From positions 310,001-374,000 of the forward strand of contig JADMKP010000007.1 in NCBI GenBank assembly GCA_015478775.1: a DNA stretch of 64,000 bases, written 5' to 3'. Positions within the stretch are counted from its first letter, which is position 1. Each line of letters starts with the position of its first letter. The position numbers and the translations under genes are program-made. This DNA comes from Fermentimonas sp. GTDB lineage: Bacteria > Bacteroidota > Bacteroidia > Bacteroidales > Dysgonomonadaceae. Under the pieces are notes generated by a model that worked only from the letters and a program-made list of their open reading frames with translations, was not told where the DNA came from and ran no database searches. Shown here in pieces: positions 44,631-54,384 of this stretch.

Positions 44631-46015
44631 ACTTTATATATTTCAAATTCAACTTTATCTTCAAGATCTGCAATAGTCTCTTTTTCTAAACCGTTCTGAT
44701 CGGAAGCAATTCCTGTAGTTAATAATTCATCATTGATAATTTCCTCATCCATAATTGCATTTACTTCCGATACCATCTGCTCTTTCTTTTTACCAATTCC
44801 AAAACGGTCGGCACTTAATATTAGACCAAAATAAGCACATGTAATTAAAGTAGATGTTCCTCCCCTACTTATAAGAGGAAGTGGCTGCCCCGTTACAGGA
44901 ATAAGATTAACTGCAACGGCCATATTCACAAACGCTTGAATTGACAACATCATTGCTGATCCAAGAACCAAATATTTTGGGAAAAGCTTTTCTGTTTTCC
45001 TTGCAATCATACCCGACCTAATAAGAATTATTACATATAGGAGCAGTACAAATACCCCTCCTAATATACCCATTTCTTCTATTATTATAGCATAAATAAA
45101 ATCTGAATATGCTTGAGGTAAAAAATCCCTTTCTGTGCTATTTCCTGGGAAAACGCCAAAAACACCTCCATTTGATATAGCAATTTTGGCATGAGCAACT
45201 TGATAGTTTTCGTCAGTAATTGTATAATACTCCTCCTCAGACATTTCTTTTGCTTCACCAAAATGAGTAATTCTATTCTGCCATGTACCCATACGGTTTA
45301 AAGGCCCCTTATCTGTCCAACTATCTGGTATTATATTCAAAAATAGAATAAATAAAAGCACCAATGCGACTCCTGCACCTGCTACCTTAAACATACGCAT
45401 TAACTTTACATTGCCAATAAACATCAGAAGGAAACAAACACCAAACAATAGCACAGCTGTTGAAAGATTATCCATTGCAATGATTCCACAAACAACTATC
45501 ATTAAACCAATCATCCATTTAAATAGAATAGAGTCATTAACCCCATTCTGCTTACTTAAAAGGAATGCTATTGTGCCCATAAGCGATATCTTAGCTATCT
45601 CTGAAGGTTGAATAGTAAATCCCATGAATGATATCCACCTGTCGGCATTATTAACGCTCTCGCCTATAAAGGGCGTTAGAATTAATAAAACAATAGCACC
45701 AAGAAGAACAAAAATAAGCGACGAAAAAAAACGGTACGGTATATTATGAATAAATAATATTACCCCTACTCCACCTATCAAAAACATTGCATGTCTGAGT
45801 ATTGGGCCCCACTGATTCTGCTGACGATAAACAATTGTGCTTATAGCACTAAAAATCTCTATTAGCGAAATAACACATAATATTATAAAGACAGTCCAAA
45901 TTACTTTGTCCCCTTTGAATACCTTGCGACCGAAATCATTCAGAATTGACCCTGATTCATTTATATCTTCAACAGGATTATTATGTTCTGTTTTAAAAAA
46001 ATCTTTATCAAGCAT
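44627..46015 (-). CDS. ftsW: SEDS peptidoglycan glycosyltransferase FtsW
   Basis: Polytopic inner-membrane protein that polymerises septal glycan strands together with the transpeptidase FtsI. The 462-residue protein has about ten membrane segments between residues 35 and 400. SEDS motifs are visible: ADRWISFMGFTIQPSEIAKISLMGTIAFLLSK, AHAKIAISNGGVFGVFPGNSTERDFLPQAYSDFIYAIIIEEMGILGG and GQPLPLISRGGTSTLITCAYFGLILS. A cytoplasmic acidic tail of about 55 residues follows. Being inside dcw with ftsI argues for FtsW rather than RodA. Confidence 0.95.
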   Translation of the reverse strand: MLDKDFFKTEHNNPVEDINESGSILNDFGRKVFKGDKVIWTVFIILCVISLIEIFSAISTIVYRQQNQWGPILRHAMFLIGGVGVILFIHNIPYRFFSSLIFVLLGAIVLLILTPFIGESVNNADRWISFMGFTIQPSEIAKISLMGTIAFLLSKQNGVNDSILFKWMIGLMIVVCGIIAMDNLSTAVLLFGVCFLLMFIGNVKLMRMFKVAGAGVALVLLFILFLNIIPDSWTDKGPLNRMGTWQNRITHFGEAKEMSEEEYYTITDENYQVAHAKIAISNGGVFGVFPGNSTERDFLPQAYSDFIYAIIIEEMGILGGVFVLLLYVIILIRSGMIARKTEKLFPKYLVLGSAMMLSIQAFVNMAVAVNLIPVTGQPLPLISRGGTSTLITCAYFGLILSADRFGIGKKKEQMVSEVNAIMDEEIINDELLTTGIASDQNGLEKETIADLEDKVEFEIYKV

Positions 46016-46032
46016 CTTTTTAAGTTAAATGA

Positions 46033-47373
46033 TTATAGTTTTCTGACATACTCTTTAAACTGATCACCCCTATCTTCATAATTATCAAATAGATCAAAGC
46101 TAGCACAACAAGGAGAGAGTAAAACTGTATCACCCTTCTCTGCTAACTCATAAGCACTTTTTACAGCATCAGACATAGAGTCTACATCTTTTATAACATC
46201 AATTTTACCATCAAAGAAAGAGTGTAGTTTGCTATTATCTTTACCCATAAATATCAACGCCTTAACTTTTGAAGTTACCAGTTCTTCGATTTCTTGATAA
46301 TTATTACCTTTATCAACTCCCCCAATTATAAGTATTGTTTTACTACGCATCGATTGTAATGCATACCAACAGGAGTTTACGTTAGTCGCTTTTGAATCGT
46401 TTATATATTGCACTCCTCTAATTGATGCAACTTTTTCCAATCTGTGGGGTACACCCTTAAAATCTGCAAGAGACTCTCTAAGCTGGTCGTCAGTTATATC
46501 CATCAACTTGGCAACAATGCCCGATGCTAATGAATTATAGACATTGTGCATTCCTTCTAATGCAAGTAATTCAAGCTCCATATTAAATGTACTCCCTTTA
46601 GAATTAATAAATATTCTTCCATTCTCAATATATCCGGCAGAAAGTCCTTTGTTAATCTCACTAAATGGATATCTTGTTACTTGCGGTTTAAGCTTCTCAA
46701 TCTCCCTCGTTACAACTGGATCATCATCCCAATATATAAATGCATCATCGATTTGTTGATTGCGAATAATTCTCATTTTTGCATCAATGTAATCCTGCAG
46801 ATTGTAATTATATCTATCGAGATGATCGGGTGTAATATTTAGTAATACAGCAACATCTGCTTTAAATTCATAAAGTCCCTCTAATTGAAAACTACTTAAC
46901 TCGAGCACATAATAATCGAATTTCTCTTCGGCCACCTGTTTTGCAAAACTTACACCTATATTCCCTGCAAGAGCTACATTGAGTCCAGCCGATTTTAAAA
47001 TATGATAGATTAAACTTACTGTTGTTGTTTTTCCATTACTACCGGTAACACAAATAAGTTTAGCATTAGTGTACCTTGCTGCATACTCTATCTCAGAGAT
47101 AACATGAACTCCTTTTTCTATAAGTTTGATTATAATTGGAGAATTGTCGGGGATACCAGGACTTTTTACTACTTCATCGGCTTGCAAAACTTTATATGCG
47201 GTATGACCATCTTCTTCAAAATCGATACCATAACTCAATAGTGCTTCACGATGCTTATCCTTTAGTTTTCCGCTATCAGACAAGAATACCCTGAATCCTT
47301 TTTTTTGAGCCAAATAAGCAGATCCAACTCCGCTTTCTCCACCACCAAGTACTACTATCAATTTATCATTCAT
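46033..47373 (-). CDS. murD: UDP-N-acetylmuramoylalanine--D-glutamate ligase
   Basis: Cytoplasmic ligase that adds D-glutamate to UDP-MurNAc-L-Ala. The 446-residue protein opens with a Rossmann-like VVLGGGESGVGSAYLA, has the ATP loop VTGSNGKTTTVSLIYH (about 112-126), the central LELSSFQLEGLYEFKADVAVLLNITPDHLDRY, and the C-terminal INDSKATNVNSCWYAL and LSPCCASFDLFDNYEDRGDQFKEYV; the last motif is characteristic of MurD. It sits 8 bases after mraY and 17 before ftsW. Confidence 0.98.
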   Translation of the reverse strand: MNDKLIVVLGGGESGVGSAYLAQKKGFRVFLSDSGKLKDKHREALLSYGIDFEEDGHTAYKVLQADEVVKSPGIPDNSPIIIKLIEKGVHVISEIEYAARYTNAKLICVTGSNGKTTTVSLIYHILKSAGLNVALAGNIGVSFAKQVAEEKFDYYVLELSSFQLEGLYEFKADVAVLLNITPDHLDRYNYNLQDYIDAKMRIIRNQQIDDAFIYWDDDPVVTREIEKLKPQVTRYPFSEINKGLSAGYIENGRIFINSKGSTFNMELELLALEGMHNVYNSLASGIVAKLMDITDDQLRESLADFKGVPHRLEKVASIRGVQYINDSKATNVNSCWYALQSMRSKTILIIGGVDKGNNYQEIEELVTSKVKALIFMGKDNSKLHSFFDGKIDVIKDVDSMSDAVKSAYELAEKGDTVLLSPCCASFDLFDNYEDRGDQFKEYVRKL

Positions 47374-47381
47374 AATATTAC

Positions 47382-48641
47382 TTATCTCATTTTTAAAGTA
47401 GCTACTGCTAAAACAGCTAATAATATTCCTATTAACCAGAACCTTGTTACAAGCTTAGGCTCTGTAATTGGCGCATATGGTTTTTGAATAAGTGCATCTA
47501 TACTCCCATCTCCCGGCTTCTGATAATGATGATGAAGAGGAGTCATTTTAAAAATCCTTCTGCCTGCACCATATTTCTTTTTAGTATATTTAAAATAAGT
47601 AACCTGTGCTATCACAGAAAGCGCTTCAACAAAGAAAACCCCACATAAAATTGGGAGTAATAATTCCTTATGTATTAATACGGCAAAAACACCAATAATT
47701 CCTCCTAGAGTAAGGCTACCCGTGTCACCCATAAAAACCTGTGCAGGATATGCATTATACCACAAGAAACCTATACAAGCACCAACAAAAGCAGATGAAA
47801 ACACCATTAGTTCATCACTTCCAGGTATATACATTATATTGAGATAAGAAGCAAAGTCGACACGACCCGATACATATGCAAGAATACCCAAAGCCACACC
47901 TATAATAGCAGATGTCCCCGAGGTTAAACCATCAAGGCCATCAGTTAAATTCGCACTATTCGAGACAGCTGTTACAATGAGGATAACTACTAATATAAAA
48001 ACAATCCATACAGCTGTATCGGCATAATCACCCATCCAGTTTACAAGTCTTTTGTAATCAAAATTGTTATTCTTTAAAAATGGAATAGTTGTTCCCGTAG
48101 TTTTTACATCTTCAGTCTTGAATGTTACATCCTCAATAACATTATCCACACGTACTTCACTGTTTTCACGTACTACAATTTCGGGACTAAAAATGATGGT
48201 AAGCCCTACAATTAACCCGAGACCAATTTGTGCTATAATTTTAAATTTACCTTTTAAACCCTCTTTGTCTTTTCTGAATACTTTAATATAATCATCTGCA
48301 AAGCCTAGTGCACCTAACCATATAGTGCTAACCATCATCAAGATAATATAAATATTCTCAAGCTTGCCAAAAAGAAGTATTGAAGCTAGAATAGAAATAA
48401 TTATTATTACACCTCCCATAGTTGGAGTACCCCGCTTACTGTATTGCCCCTCCAAATCAAGATCACGAATAGTTTCACCAATCTGCTTCTGTTGAAGTTT
48501 ATTTATTATCTTCTTGCCAGCAAACACTCCCACAAGAAGGGAAAAAACTGCAGCCATAGCCGACCTGAACATCACATACTGAAACATTCCGGCACCTGGA
48601 AAATCAAGCTTGTCTAAATATTCAAAAAGATAATACAGCAT
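47382..48641 (-). CDS. mraY: Phospho-N-acetylmuramoyl-pentapeptide transferase
   Basis: Polytopic membrane enzyme that transfers phospho-MurNAc-pentapeptide to undecaprenyl phosphate to form lipid I. At 419 residues it is somewhat longer than the E. coli enzyme because of a loop at about 150-200 ([22 protein letters not shown]), a feature of Bacteroidota MraY. Catalytic motifs are visible: [21 protein letters not shown] with the Asp-Asp pair, [12 protein letters not shown], and [20 protein letters not shown] is the HHH motif. About ten membrane segments are predicted by eye. Confidence 0.98.
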   Translation of the reverse strand: MLYYLFEYLDKLDFPGAGMFQYVMFRSAMAAVFSLLVGVFAGKKIINKLQQKQIGETIRDLDLEGQYSKRGTPTMGGVIIIISILASILLFGKLENIYIILMMVSTIWLGALGFADDYIKVFRKDKEGLKGKFKIIAQIGLGLIVGLTIIFSPEIVVRENSEVRVDNVIEDVTFKTEDVKTTGTTIPFLKNNNFDYKRLVNWMGDYADTAVWIVFILVVILIVTAVSNSANLTDGLDGLTSGTSAIIGVALGILAYVSGRVDFASYLNIMYIPGSDELMVFSSAFVGACIGFLWYNAYPAQVFMGDTGSLTLGGIIGVFAVLIHKELLLPILCGVFFVEALSVIAQVTYFKYTKKKYGAGRRIFKMTPLHHHYQKPGDGSIDALIQKPYAPITEPKLVTRFWLIGILLAVLAVATLKMR

Positions 48642-48664
48642 CTTATTTAACTTCTAACTTTATT

Positions 48665-50119
48665 TTACTTAAAAAATATATTTTCTACTTCCTCTTTATC
48701 ATCAAAATGGTGTTTCACACCTTTAATCTCTTGATAATCTTCATGTCCCTTACCAGCTATTAGCACCACATCGCCCGGTTGAGCTAATGCACATGCCGTT
48801 TTTATAGCTTCATGCCTATCCATTATTGTTAAAGCAATGCTCCTTTGTTCCTCAGATAATCCATCAAGCATATCACTGAGAATATCCATTGGCTCTTCAA
48901 AACGAGGGTTATCAGAAGTAAAAACCACTCTATCACTTAATTGAACTGCTTCTCTAGCCATTAAAGGTCGCTTAGTTCTATCTCTGTTACCTCCACATCC
49001 CACTACAGTAATTAGCTTTCCATCATCACCCAGAACTTCATTCACGGCACTCAAAACATTAGTCAATGCGTCAGGGGTGTGAGCATAATCAATTATAGCC
49101 GTAATATTTTTTGGAGATCTAATTGTCTGAAATCTTCCCGCAACGGGTTTAAGCATAGAAAGTGTTCTTAAAAGCTCATCTTTATTTAGGCCTAATAACA
49201 CTCCGGTACCATATACAGCAAGCAGATTATAAACATTAAACACTCCCACAAAAAGCACTGTCAACTCTTTTCCGTTAATTTCAATGTCACTTCCATCAAA
49301 GTGTTTTTCGAAAACACGTGCTTTAAAATCTGCCATACCTTTTAGAGAGTAGCTATACTTACTGGCTTTTGTGTTTTGAAGCATAACCGCTCCATTTCTA
49401 TCATCTGAATTAGTTAATGCAAATGCTTCTGATGGGAGAATATCGAAAAATGATTTTTTTACATCACGATACTCAAGCATGTTCTTATGGTAGTCTAGAT
49501 GATCTTGCGTAAGATTAGTAAACACCCCTCCAACAAAATTCAAGCCACCCACTCTTTTTTGATGAATAGCATGTGAGCTTACTTCCATAAAAGCATACTC
49601 ACAACCTGCATCTACCATCCTACGAAGATAACTATTTATTGTAATTGAATCGGGGGTAGTGTGCGTTGTAGCAAAAAAGTCTCCATCTACATAGTTGCCT
49701 ACCGTAGAGATTAAACCTGCAGGAAAGCCTAGCATTTTTAACGTATTATATAAAAGAGTGGCTACAGTCGTCTTGCCATTTGTGCCGGTAACACCCACTA
49801 ACTTTAATTTACTTGATGGGTTGCCATACCATTCAGATGCAATCTGTGCCAAAGCATCAGCACTATTCTCTACAAGAACGTATGTTACTCGCGAAAAGTA
49901 CTCGTCAATTAACGGTTTATCATAAATTACTACTGCTACATCTTGCTCTATAGCTTTTCCTATGTATGAGTGACCATCTGTAAAAATTCCTTCTACAGCG
50001 ATAAAAAGAGAGCCTTTGTCAACAGTTCTCGAATCAGATGTAATGGACAAAACCTCTACATCCTCATATCCTTTAATACTGACTACTTTACACTTTTCTA
50101 ACAGTTTGCTTAACTTCAT
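48665..50119 (-). CDS. murE: UDP-N-acetylmuramoyl-tripeptide synthetase, meso-DAP type
   Basis: Adds the third peptide residue to UDP-MurNAc-L-Ala-D-Glu. The 484-residue protein has SITSDSRTVDKGSLFIAVEG at the N-terminus, ATP loop VTGTNGKTTVATLLYNTL, the carbamylated-lysine region around the MEVSSHAIHQKRVGGLNFVGGVFTNLTQDHLDYH motif, and DYAHTPDALTNVL in the C-domain. The SDNPRFEEP sequence is the DNPR motif that marks meso-diaminopimelate specificity, so the peptidoglycan is predicted to be the mDAP type. It follows ftsI by 10 bases. Confidence 0.97.
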   Translation of the reverse strand: MKLSKLLEKCKVVSIKGYEDVEVLSITSDSRTVDKGSLFIAVEGIFTDGHSYIGKAIEQDVAVVIYDKPLIDEYFSRVTYVLVENSADALAQIASEWYGNPSSKLKLVGVTGTNGKTTVATLLYNTLKMLGFPAGLISTVGNYVDGDFFATTHTTPDSITINSYLRRMVDAGCEYAFMEVSSHAIHQKRVGGLNFVGGVFTNLTQDHLDYHKNMLEYRDVKKSFFDILPSEAFALTNSDDRNGAVMLQNTKASKYSYSLKGMADFKARVFEKHFDGSDIEINGKELTVLFVGVFNVYNLLAVYGTGVLLGLNKDELLRTLSMLKPVAGRFQTIRSPKNITAIIDYAHTPDALTNVLSAVNEVLGDDGKLITVVGCGGNRDRTKRPLMAREAVQLSDRVVFTSDNPRFEEPMDILSDMLDGLSEEQRSIALTIMDRHEAIKTACALAQPGDVVLIAGKGHEDYQEIKGVKHHFDDKEEVENIFFK

Positions 50120-50129
50120 AATCTAATAC

Positions 50130-52334
50130 CTATCTTAATGTAACAGAAATTGTAGTTCCTTTAACCAATCTCTGTCCGGGACGAAGAGATTGTGCTACAA
50201 CTTTTCCTGATCCATTTAAACTAACATTCATACCCGACTTTTCAAGCAAATACAAAGCGTCTCTAGCACCCATGCCTAAAACATCAGGGATAAGTGTAGC
50301 ATTAATCTCAATGGGTACTGGTTTATATTCGAGGCTATCTAAATTAACCTTTACCCAATCATAGTCCTCCTGTGGCTTCTCAACTTTTAAATTTAAAGAA
50401 GACAATAGCATAAGACTCTTTTTTGAGTTACCATTTTTAATTTCTGGCTCTTTAATTAATGTAGAATCAATCCTGCAATCATCAACAGAAAGCTGAACTT
50501 TTCTAAGATATGTTTGCTCTGCTATATTTTTGAATACCATACCCGCCATACCTCCACCTGAAGGTACTCCTTTTGGTTTCCGAAGACCCACAAAGATTGT
50601 ATACATAGGCTCTTCAGCAGGAAAATAGCCACAAAATGAAACATAATATCCAGAATAACCCCCTCCACCAGCTATCATCGCGGTTCCTGTTTTCCCAGCA
50701 ATTTCAAAATAATCCGATCCCACAACTTTAGCAGTACCATTTACAACTACAGATTTAAGCATTTCCTGAATTTCTTCTAATGTAGTATCCTTACAAATTT
50801 TAGGATTCACTACTTCTGCTTCAATATTCATTATCACCTTACCGTTTTCTACAAACTGTTTAGCAATAAATGGTTTAATCATTTTACCACCATTTGCAAT
50901 ACCGTTATAAAACATCAGTAAATAAATAGGAGGAATTTGTGTTTCATAGCCAAACGACATCCACGGAAGAGTAGTTTTAGACCAGTAGTTATCTTTATCA
51001 TTTGGATATCTTATTGACGATGTTCCTTCTATACCGCTTAATGGCACATCCCATTTAAGTTGTTTTCTTAGACCTATCCTATCGATACCATCTATAAACT
51101 TCTCAGGTTTGTTCTCATAACCTTTAAGAACAATTTTACTCATAACAACATTAGATGACACATCCATCCCTTCGCCTACAGTAAGATAACCTCTATCCTG
51201 TCCTCTACGCCAATAATGGTCTCTCACCCATCGTTTATTATATTGATAAAGACCGTTACCTACATAGAATGAGTCGGTGGGAGTTATAACACCATCATCA
51301 AGTGCTATCATAGTTGTAACCGTTTTAAATGTAGATCCAGGTTCATTCATATACGAGAAAGCGTTTGGGTTACCCTCTGCGTAGCTACCATCGCTTAGTC
51401 TATCTAGGTTAACAATCCCTTTTATTTCTCCAGTTTTTACCTCCATTATAATTGCTGTGCCCGATTCGGCCTCAGTCTCCGTTAACTTATTCCTAAGTGC
51501 ACGTTCCGAAATATCTTGTATATCTGCGTCTAAAGTAGTAACAATATCCCACCCCTCTTTCGCTGGCTCTTCAATTACATCCATCCACTTACCCTGAATT
51601 TTTTGCCTATACTTTACACCAGAAACTCCTTGCAGAAGTGAATCATACTTTAACTCCAGTCCACTCGCACCACCTTTTTCAATATCTTTATATACACTAC
51701 CAACTGTTCTTGTTGCAAGATTTCCGAACGGCTTCTTACGTGCATTTCGCTCTTCGGCAATCAATCCACTTCTATTTGATCTTTGGTTCCAGAATGGAAA
51801 AGTACGTATCTCTTTTAGCTCTATATAATTAATATCACGTCTAATTATTTTCACATATCTAGAACGAAGTGGAACTCTCTCCTCAGTACCTTTGGCCCTG
51901 TTTTCGGCAATCTTTTTTGCTTCCCTTTCCCTAAGATCCCAACCGTTAAGGATAACATTTTTATACTGAGCAGCAGATCTATCTGGAAATTTCTCAGCAA
52001 GTAAAATCGATAGATCTCCAACATATTTCATAAGTGTATCCTTCTTAATTCCATCTGCCCAAAAATCCATATAAATACTATATATTGGCTCTGTTGAGGC
52101 AAGAAGTTTATAGTCGTGAGTATAAATATTGCCCCTTTTAGGTATAATTACCCTATCCCTGATAACTGTCTCTTTCTCCCCAACCTCTTTCCACTTTTTA
52201 CCTTCAGTCGAGAAAACAATCTTACCAGCAGAGAATATTATCATGATAGAAAACAGCATTAATAAGGTCACAATTAGTCCGTACTTACCTAAAATACCTT
52301 TATTATTTCTTATGTTTCTATTCTCTTTATTCAT
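50130..52334 (-). CDS. ftsI: Septal penicillin-binding protein FtsI with a PASTA domain
   Basis: Class B transpeptidase that crosslinks septal peptidoglycan in the periplasm. The 734-residue protein has a short cytoplasmic start, one membrane segment (about 15-35), a PBP dimerisation domain and a transpeptidase domain. The catalytic triad motifs are STFK (in NEPGSTFKTVTT, near residue 332), SSN (in MDVSSNVVMSK) and KTGT (in IAGKTGTAMIAGG, near 547). After a linker the C-terminal ~65 residues (IPDVLGMGARDALYLLEKSGMNVSL...GQRLVKGTTISVTL) form one PASTA domain, the type more often seen in Gram-positive PBPs but usual for Bacteroidota FtsI. Confidence 0.96.
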   Translation of the reverse strand: MNKENRNIRNNKGILGKYGLIVTLLMLFSIMIIFSAGKIVFSTEGKKWKEVGEKETVIRDRVIIPKRGNIYTHDYKLLASTEPIYSIYMDFWADGIKKDTLMKYVGDLSILLAEKFPDRSAAQYKNVILNGWDLREREAKKIAENRAKGTEERVPLRSRYVKIIRRDINYIELKEIRTFPFWNQRSNRSGLIAEERNARKKPFGNLATRTVGSVYKDIEKGGASGLELKYDSLLQGVSGVKYRQKIQGKWMDVIEEPAKEGWDIVTTLDADIQDISERALRNKLTETEAESGTAIIMEVKTGEIKGIVNLDRLSDGSYAEGNPNAFSYMNEPGSTFKTVTTMIALDDGVITPTDSFYVGNGLYQYNKRWVRDHYWRRGQDRGYLTVGEGMDVSSNVVMSKIVLKGYENKPEKFIDGIDRIGLRKQLKWDVPLSGIEGTSSIRYPNDKDNYWSKTTLPWMSFGYETQIPPIYLLMFYNGIANGGKMIKPFIAKQFVENGKVIMNIEAEVVNPKICKDTTLEEIQEMLKSVVVNGTAKVVGSDYFEIAGKTGTAMIAGGGGYSGYYVSFCGYFPAEEPMYTIFVGLRKPKGVPSGGGMAGMVFKNIAEQTYLRKVQLSVDDCRIDSTLIKEPEIKNGNSKKSLMLLSSLNLKVEKPQEDYDWVKVNLDSLEYKPVPIEINATLIPDVLGMGARDALYLLEKSGMNVSLNGSGKVVAQSLRPGQRLVKGTTISVTLR

Positions 52335-52380
52335 ATTTCCAAGACTATTTATAAGTAAACAATGCTCCTTAATTTATCTT

Positions 52381-52710
52381 TTAGTCAATATAATACACCG
52401 GTTCATTAGACACCTTTAAATCTAATCCTGCCTCTTCTACCCTTTTCTCAATCTCTCCTTGTCGACTAGCTTCAGTTAGACTAGACGAGATAGTTAGAGC
52501 TTCATATTTTACATCTTTAAGTTCCTGCTGCAAACGCTCAACATCCGACATACCTTGTAGCATTGTATATCTATGACTTATAAAAAGTATCACAACAACC
52601 ACCAGTACAAGAATAAATCTCATGTTTCGGAGGAAGAAATCCTCTGTGAGAACACTCCCTCCAAAAACATGGACAAACGATTTTCGTATGTTATCGAACT
52701 TAAATTTCAT
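52381..52710 (-). CDS. FtsL-like cell division protein
   Basis: A 109-residue bitopic protein between rsmH and ftsI, the position of FtsL. A cytoplasmic stretch of about 30 residues leads into a membrane segment (FILVLVVVVILFISH) followed by a short periplasmic coiled coil with heptad pattern (MSDVERLQQELKDVKYEALTISSSLTEASRQGEIEKRVEEAGLDL). FtsL partners with FtsB and FtsQ to activate FtsW-FtsI. Sequence identity in FtsL is always low; architecture and position support the call. No ftsB lies in the cluster. Confidence 0.8.
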   Translation of the reverse strand: MKFKFDNIRKSFVHVFGGSVLTEDFFLRNMRFILVLVVVVILFISHRYTMLQGMSDVERLQQELKDVKYEALTISSSLTEASRQGEIEKRVEEAGLDLKVSNEPVYYID

Positions 52711-52724
52711 TAATCATTTTTTAT

Positions 52725-53654
52725 TTATATTTTCTCAGCTACCCTAAGTTTTGCACTGCGAGAACGAGGATTATTCCTCTGCTCCTCATCAGATGGAACT
52801 ATAACTTTTCTATTAACCACCTCAAATGGCGTTAACGGATTTCCAAAAAAATCCTTTTCAAGATTACCCTCAAAATTACCAGTTCTAAAGAAGTTCTTTA
52901 CTAATCTATCTTCAAGTGAGTGATATGATATTACACTTAGCCTCCCACCGGGTTTCAAAACCTCTAATGACTGTACAAGCATCTCTGTGAGAGCATCCAT
53001 TTCTCCGTTAACCTCAATTCGAAGTGCTTGAAAAGCTTGTGCCAATATTTTCTTTTCTTTATCTCTTCGGGTAAATGGAGATACAATTTCAAGAAGATCA
53101 TCTGTTTTCTCTATCTTCTTTTTAGACCTATATTCTACAACTGAAGAAGCAATTCTTCGAGCATTCTTAAGCTCACCCCATTTATAAAAAACATCAGCAA
53201 GCTTTTCTTCCTGATATTCATTTAATATATCTGCAGCATTTAAACTGGCCCCCCTATTCATTCTCATATCAAGATCTCCCGAAAAACGAAATGAAAACCC
53301 TCTTACAGAATCATCAAAGTGATGCGAAGACACTCCCAAGTCGGCTATTACACCATCAACTTGGTTTATACCGTGATATCTTAAAAAGTTTTTTAGATAA
53401 CGAAAATTGCTGCGAACAAATGTAAAACGATTATCAGGAATAATATTTGCAACAGCATCTTCATCCTGATCGAAACCTAACAACCTTCCATTTTCTCCGA
53501 GTCTATTTAGGATTTCTCGAGAATGGCCCCCACCTCCAAACGTAACATCAACATAAATACCGGATGGTAAAACCTTCAATCCATCTATACTTTCATTAAG
53601 CAATGCCGGGACATGATACAATGCCTTCTGATTGTCTTTTGACTCTATTCCCAT
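52725..53654 (-). CDS. rsmH: 16S rRNA (cytosine-1402-N4)-methyltransferase
   Basis: S-adenosylmethionine-dependent enzyme that methylates N4 of C1402 in 16S rRNA (formerly MraW). The 309-residue protein shows YHVPALLNESIDGL, the SAM motif VDVTFGGGGHSREIL, GFDQDEDAV, DGVIADLGVSSHHFDDSVRGFSFRFSGDLDMRMN and LKPGGRLSVISYHSLEDRLVKNFF. It is full length and starts 14 bases after mraZ. Confidence 0.98.
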   Translation of the reverse strand: MGIESKDNQKALYHVPALLNESIDGLKVLPSGIYVDVTFGGGGHSREILNRLGENGRLLGFDQDEDAVANIIPDNRFTFVRSNFRYLKNFLRYHGINQVDGVIADLGVSSHHFDDSVRGFSFRFSGDLDMRMNRGASLNAADILNEYQEEKLADVFYKWGELKNARRIASSVVEYRSKKKIEKTDDLLEIVSPFTRRDKEKKILAQAFQALRIEVNGEMDALTEMLVQSLEVLKPGGRLSVISYHSLEDRLVKNFFRTGNFEGNLEKDFFGNPLTPFEVVNRKVIVPSDEEQRNNPRSRSAKLRVAEKI

Positions 53655-53668
53655 AATGGTGCTCTTTA

Positions 53669-54118
53669 TTATTTATCACCCATCAACTCCTCTATCTTAA
53701 ATGAAAACTCATCTGGTTCTACCAAAGGCTTCTCTAGCTTCTCTTTAGACCATACCTCAATTGTGTTGTCAACACCAAGAAAACGTATTTCAGTTTCAAT
53801 TGAAACAAGCTTAAGATATCGCTTTGGAATTAAAATCCTTCCGCTTGCATCCATTTCAAGCCTTTCTGCATCAAGCACAAACTGACGAAATATCTGCTGC
53901 TGATCTTTATTCCATCTGCTAAGACTAGCTCTGAGCGTTTCTATTTCTTTTTCCCAAACTGTTCCGGGATATAATACAAGGCAATCCTGAAAAATATCTT
54001 TTCTCAGTACTAAATACTCCTCACCTTCCACTTGCAGACATTTTCGGAATAGAGCAGGCACAAAAACTCTGCCTTTAGCATCAGCCTTTGCCTCCATATT
54101 TCCTAAGAACTGCAACAT
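53669..54118 (-). CDS. mraZ: Transcriptional regulator MraZ
   Basis: DNA-binding regulator at the head of the dcw operon. The 149-residue protein contains two SpoVT-AbrB-like swapped-hairpin repeats: MEAKADAKGRVFVPALFRKCL near residue 8 and ERLEMDASGRILIPKRYLKLV near residue 88; the DAKGR and DASGR signatures are the family hallmark. MraZ forms ring oligomers and represses its own operon by binding 10-bp-spaced direct repeats before the promoter. Three such repeats are visible upstream here, so autoregulation is likely. Confidence 0.96.
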   Translation of the reverse strand: MLQFLGNMEAKADAKGRVFVPALFRKCLQVEGEEYLVLRKDIFQDCLVLYPGTVWEKEIETLRASLSRWNKDQQQIFRQFVLDAERLEMDASGRILIPKRYLKLVSIETEIRFLGVDNTIEVWSKEKLEKPLVEPDEFSFKIEELMGDK

Positions 54119-54167
54119 CTTTATTTCATTTTAAAACTAAGTAATGGAACTTTAAGGGGTAAAATTA

Positions 54168-54175
54168 CAAAATTA
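54168..54175 (-). promoter_or_regulatory. Candidate -7 box of the dcw operon
   Basis: CAAAATTA gives TAATTTTG on the minus strand, a full TAnnTTTG match 50 bases before the mraZ start. No -33 element is clear; that region is taken by the 10-bp repeats. Confidence 0.5.
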
Positions 54176-54200
54176 TCCACTTCTCCCCACAATTCTTCAC
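54171..54200 (-). promoter_or_regulatory. Three 10-bp repeats, probable MraZ boxes
   Basis: On the minus strand the sequence reads GTGAAGAATT, GTGGGGAGAA, GTGGATAATT in direct succession, then the rest of the -7 box. Each unit begins GTG(A/G)(A/G) and the period is exactly 10. Known MraZ sites are TGGGN-type words every 10 bases just before mraZ; the middle unit fits that and the other two differ by one or two bases. Confidence 0.6.
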
Positions 54201-54346
54201 ATATATTTATGAAAAAGTTATCAACAACTATTTCAAAAGAGCTTAGCACCTGATTCACTGATCATTACATAGCTCAAGCAAAGTGGGGCAATTTAGTTGA
54301 ATAGAGAAAAACATTAAATTATGGATATATCGTAAGCTAAATTTTG

Positions 54347-54354
54347 TACATTTG
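54347..54354 (+). promoter_or_regulatory. Candidate -7 box for the acyltransferase pair
   Basis: TACATTTG matches TAnnTTTG. Transcription would begin near 54361, so the TTG start at 54352 in the ORF track would be untranscribed; this supports the ATG at 54385. Confidence 0.5.
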
Positions 54355-54384
54355 CGTCAAAATTCAGAAATAGAGGATAATGCA

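Noticed and set aside
54173-54226. TTATCCACT and TTATCAACA resemble DnaA boxes and suggested an origin
   Set aside because: Both are imperfect matches, there is no dnaA or dnaN nearby, and the first is explained better by the 10-bp repeats before mraZ.
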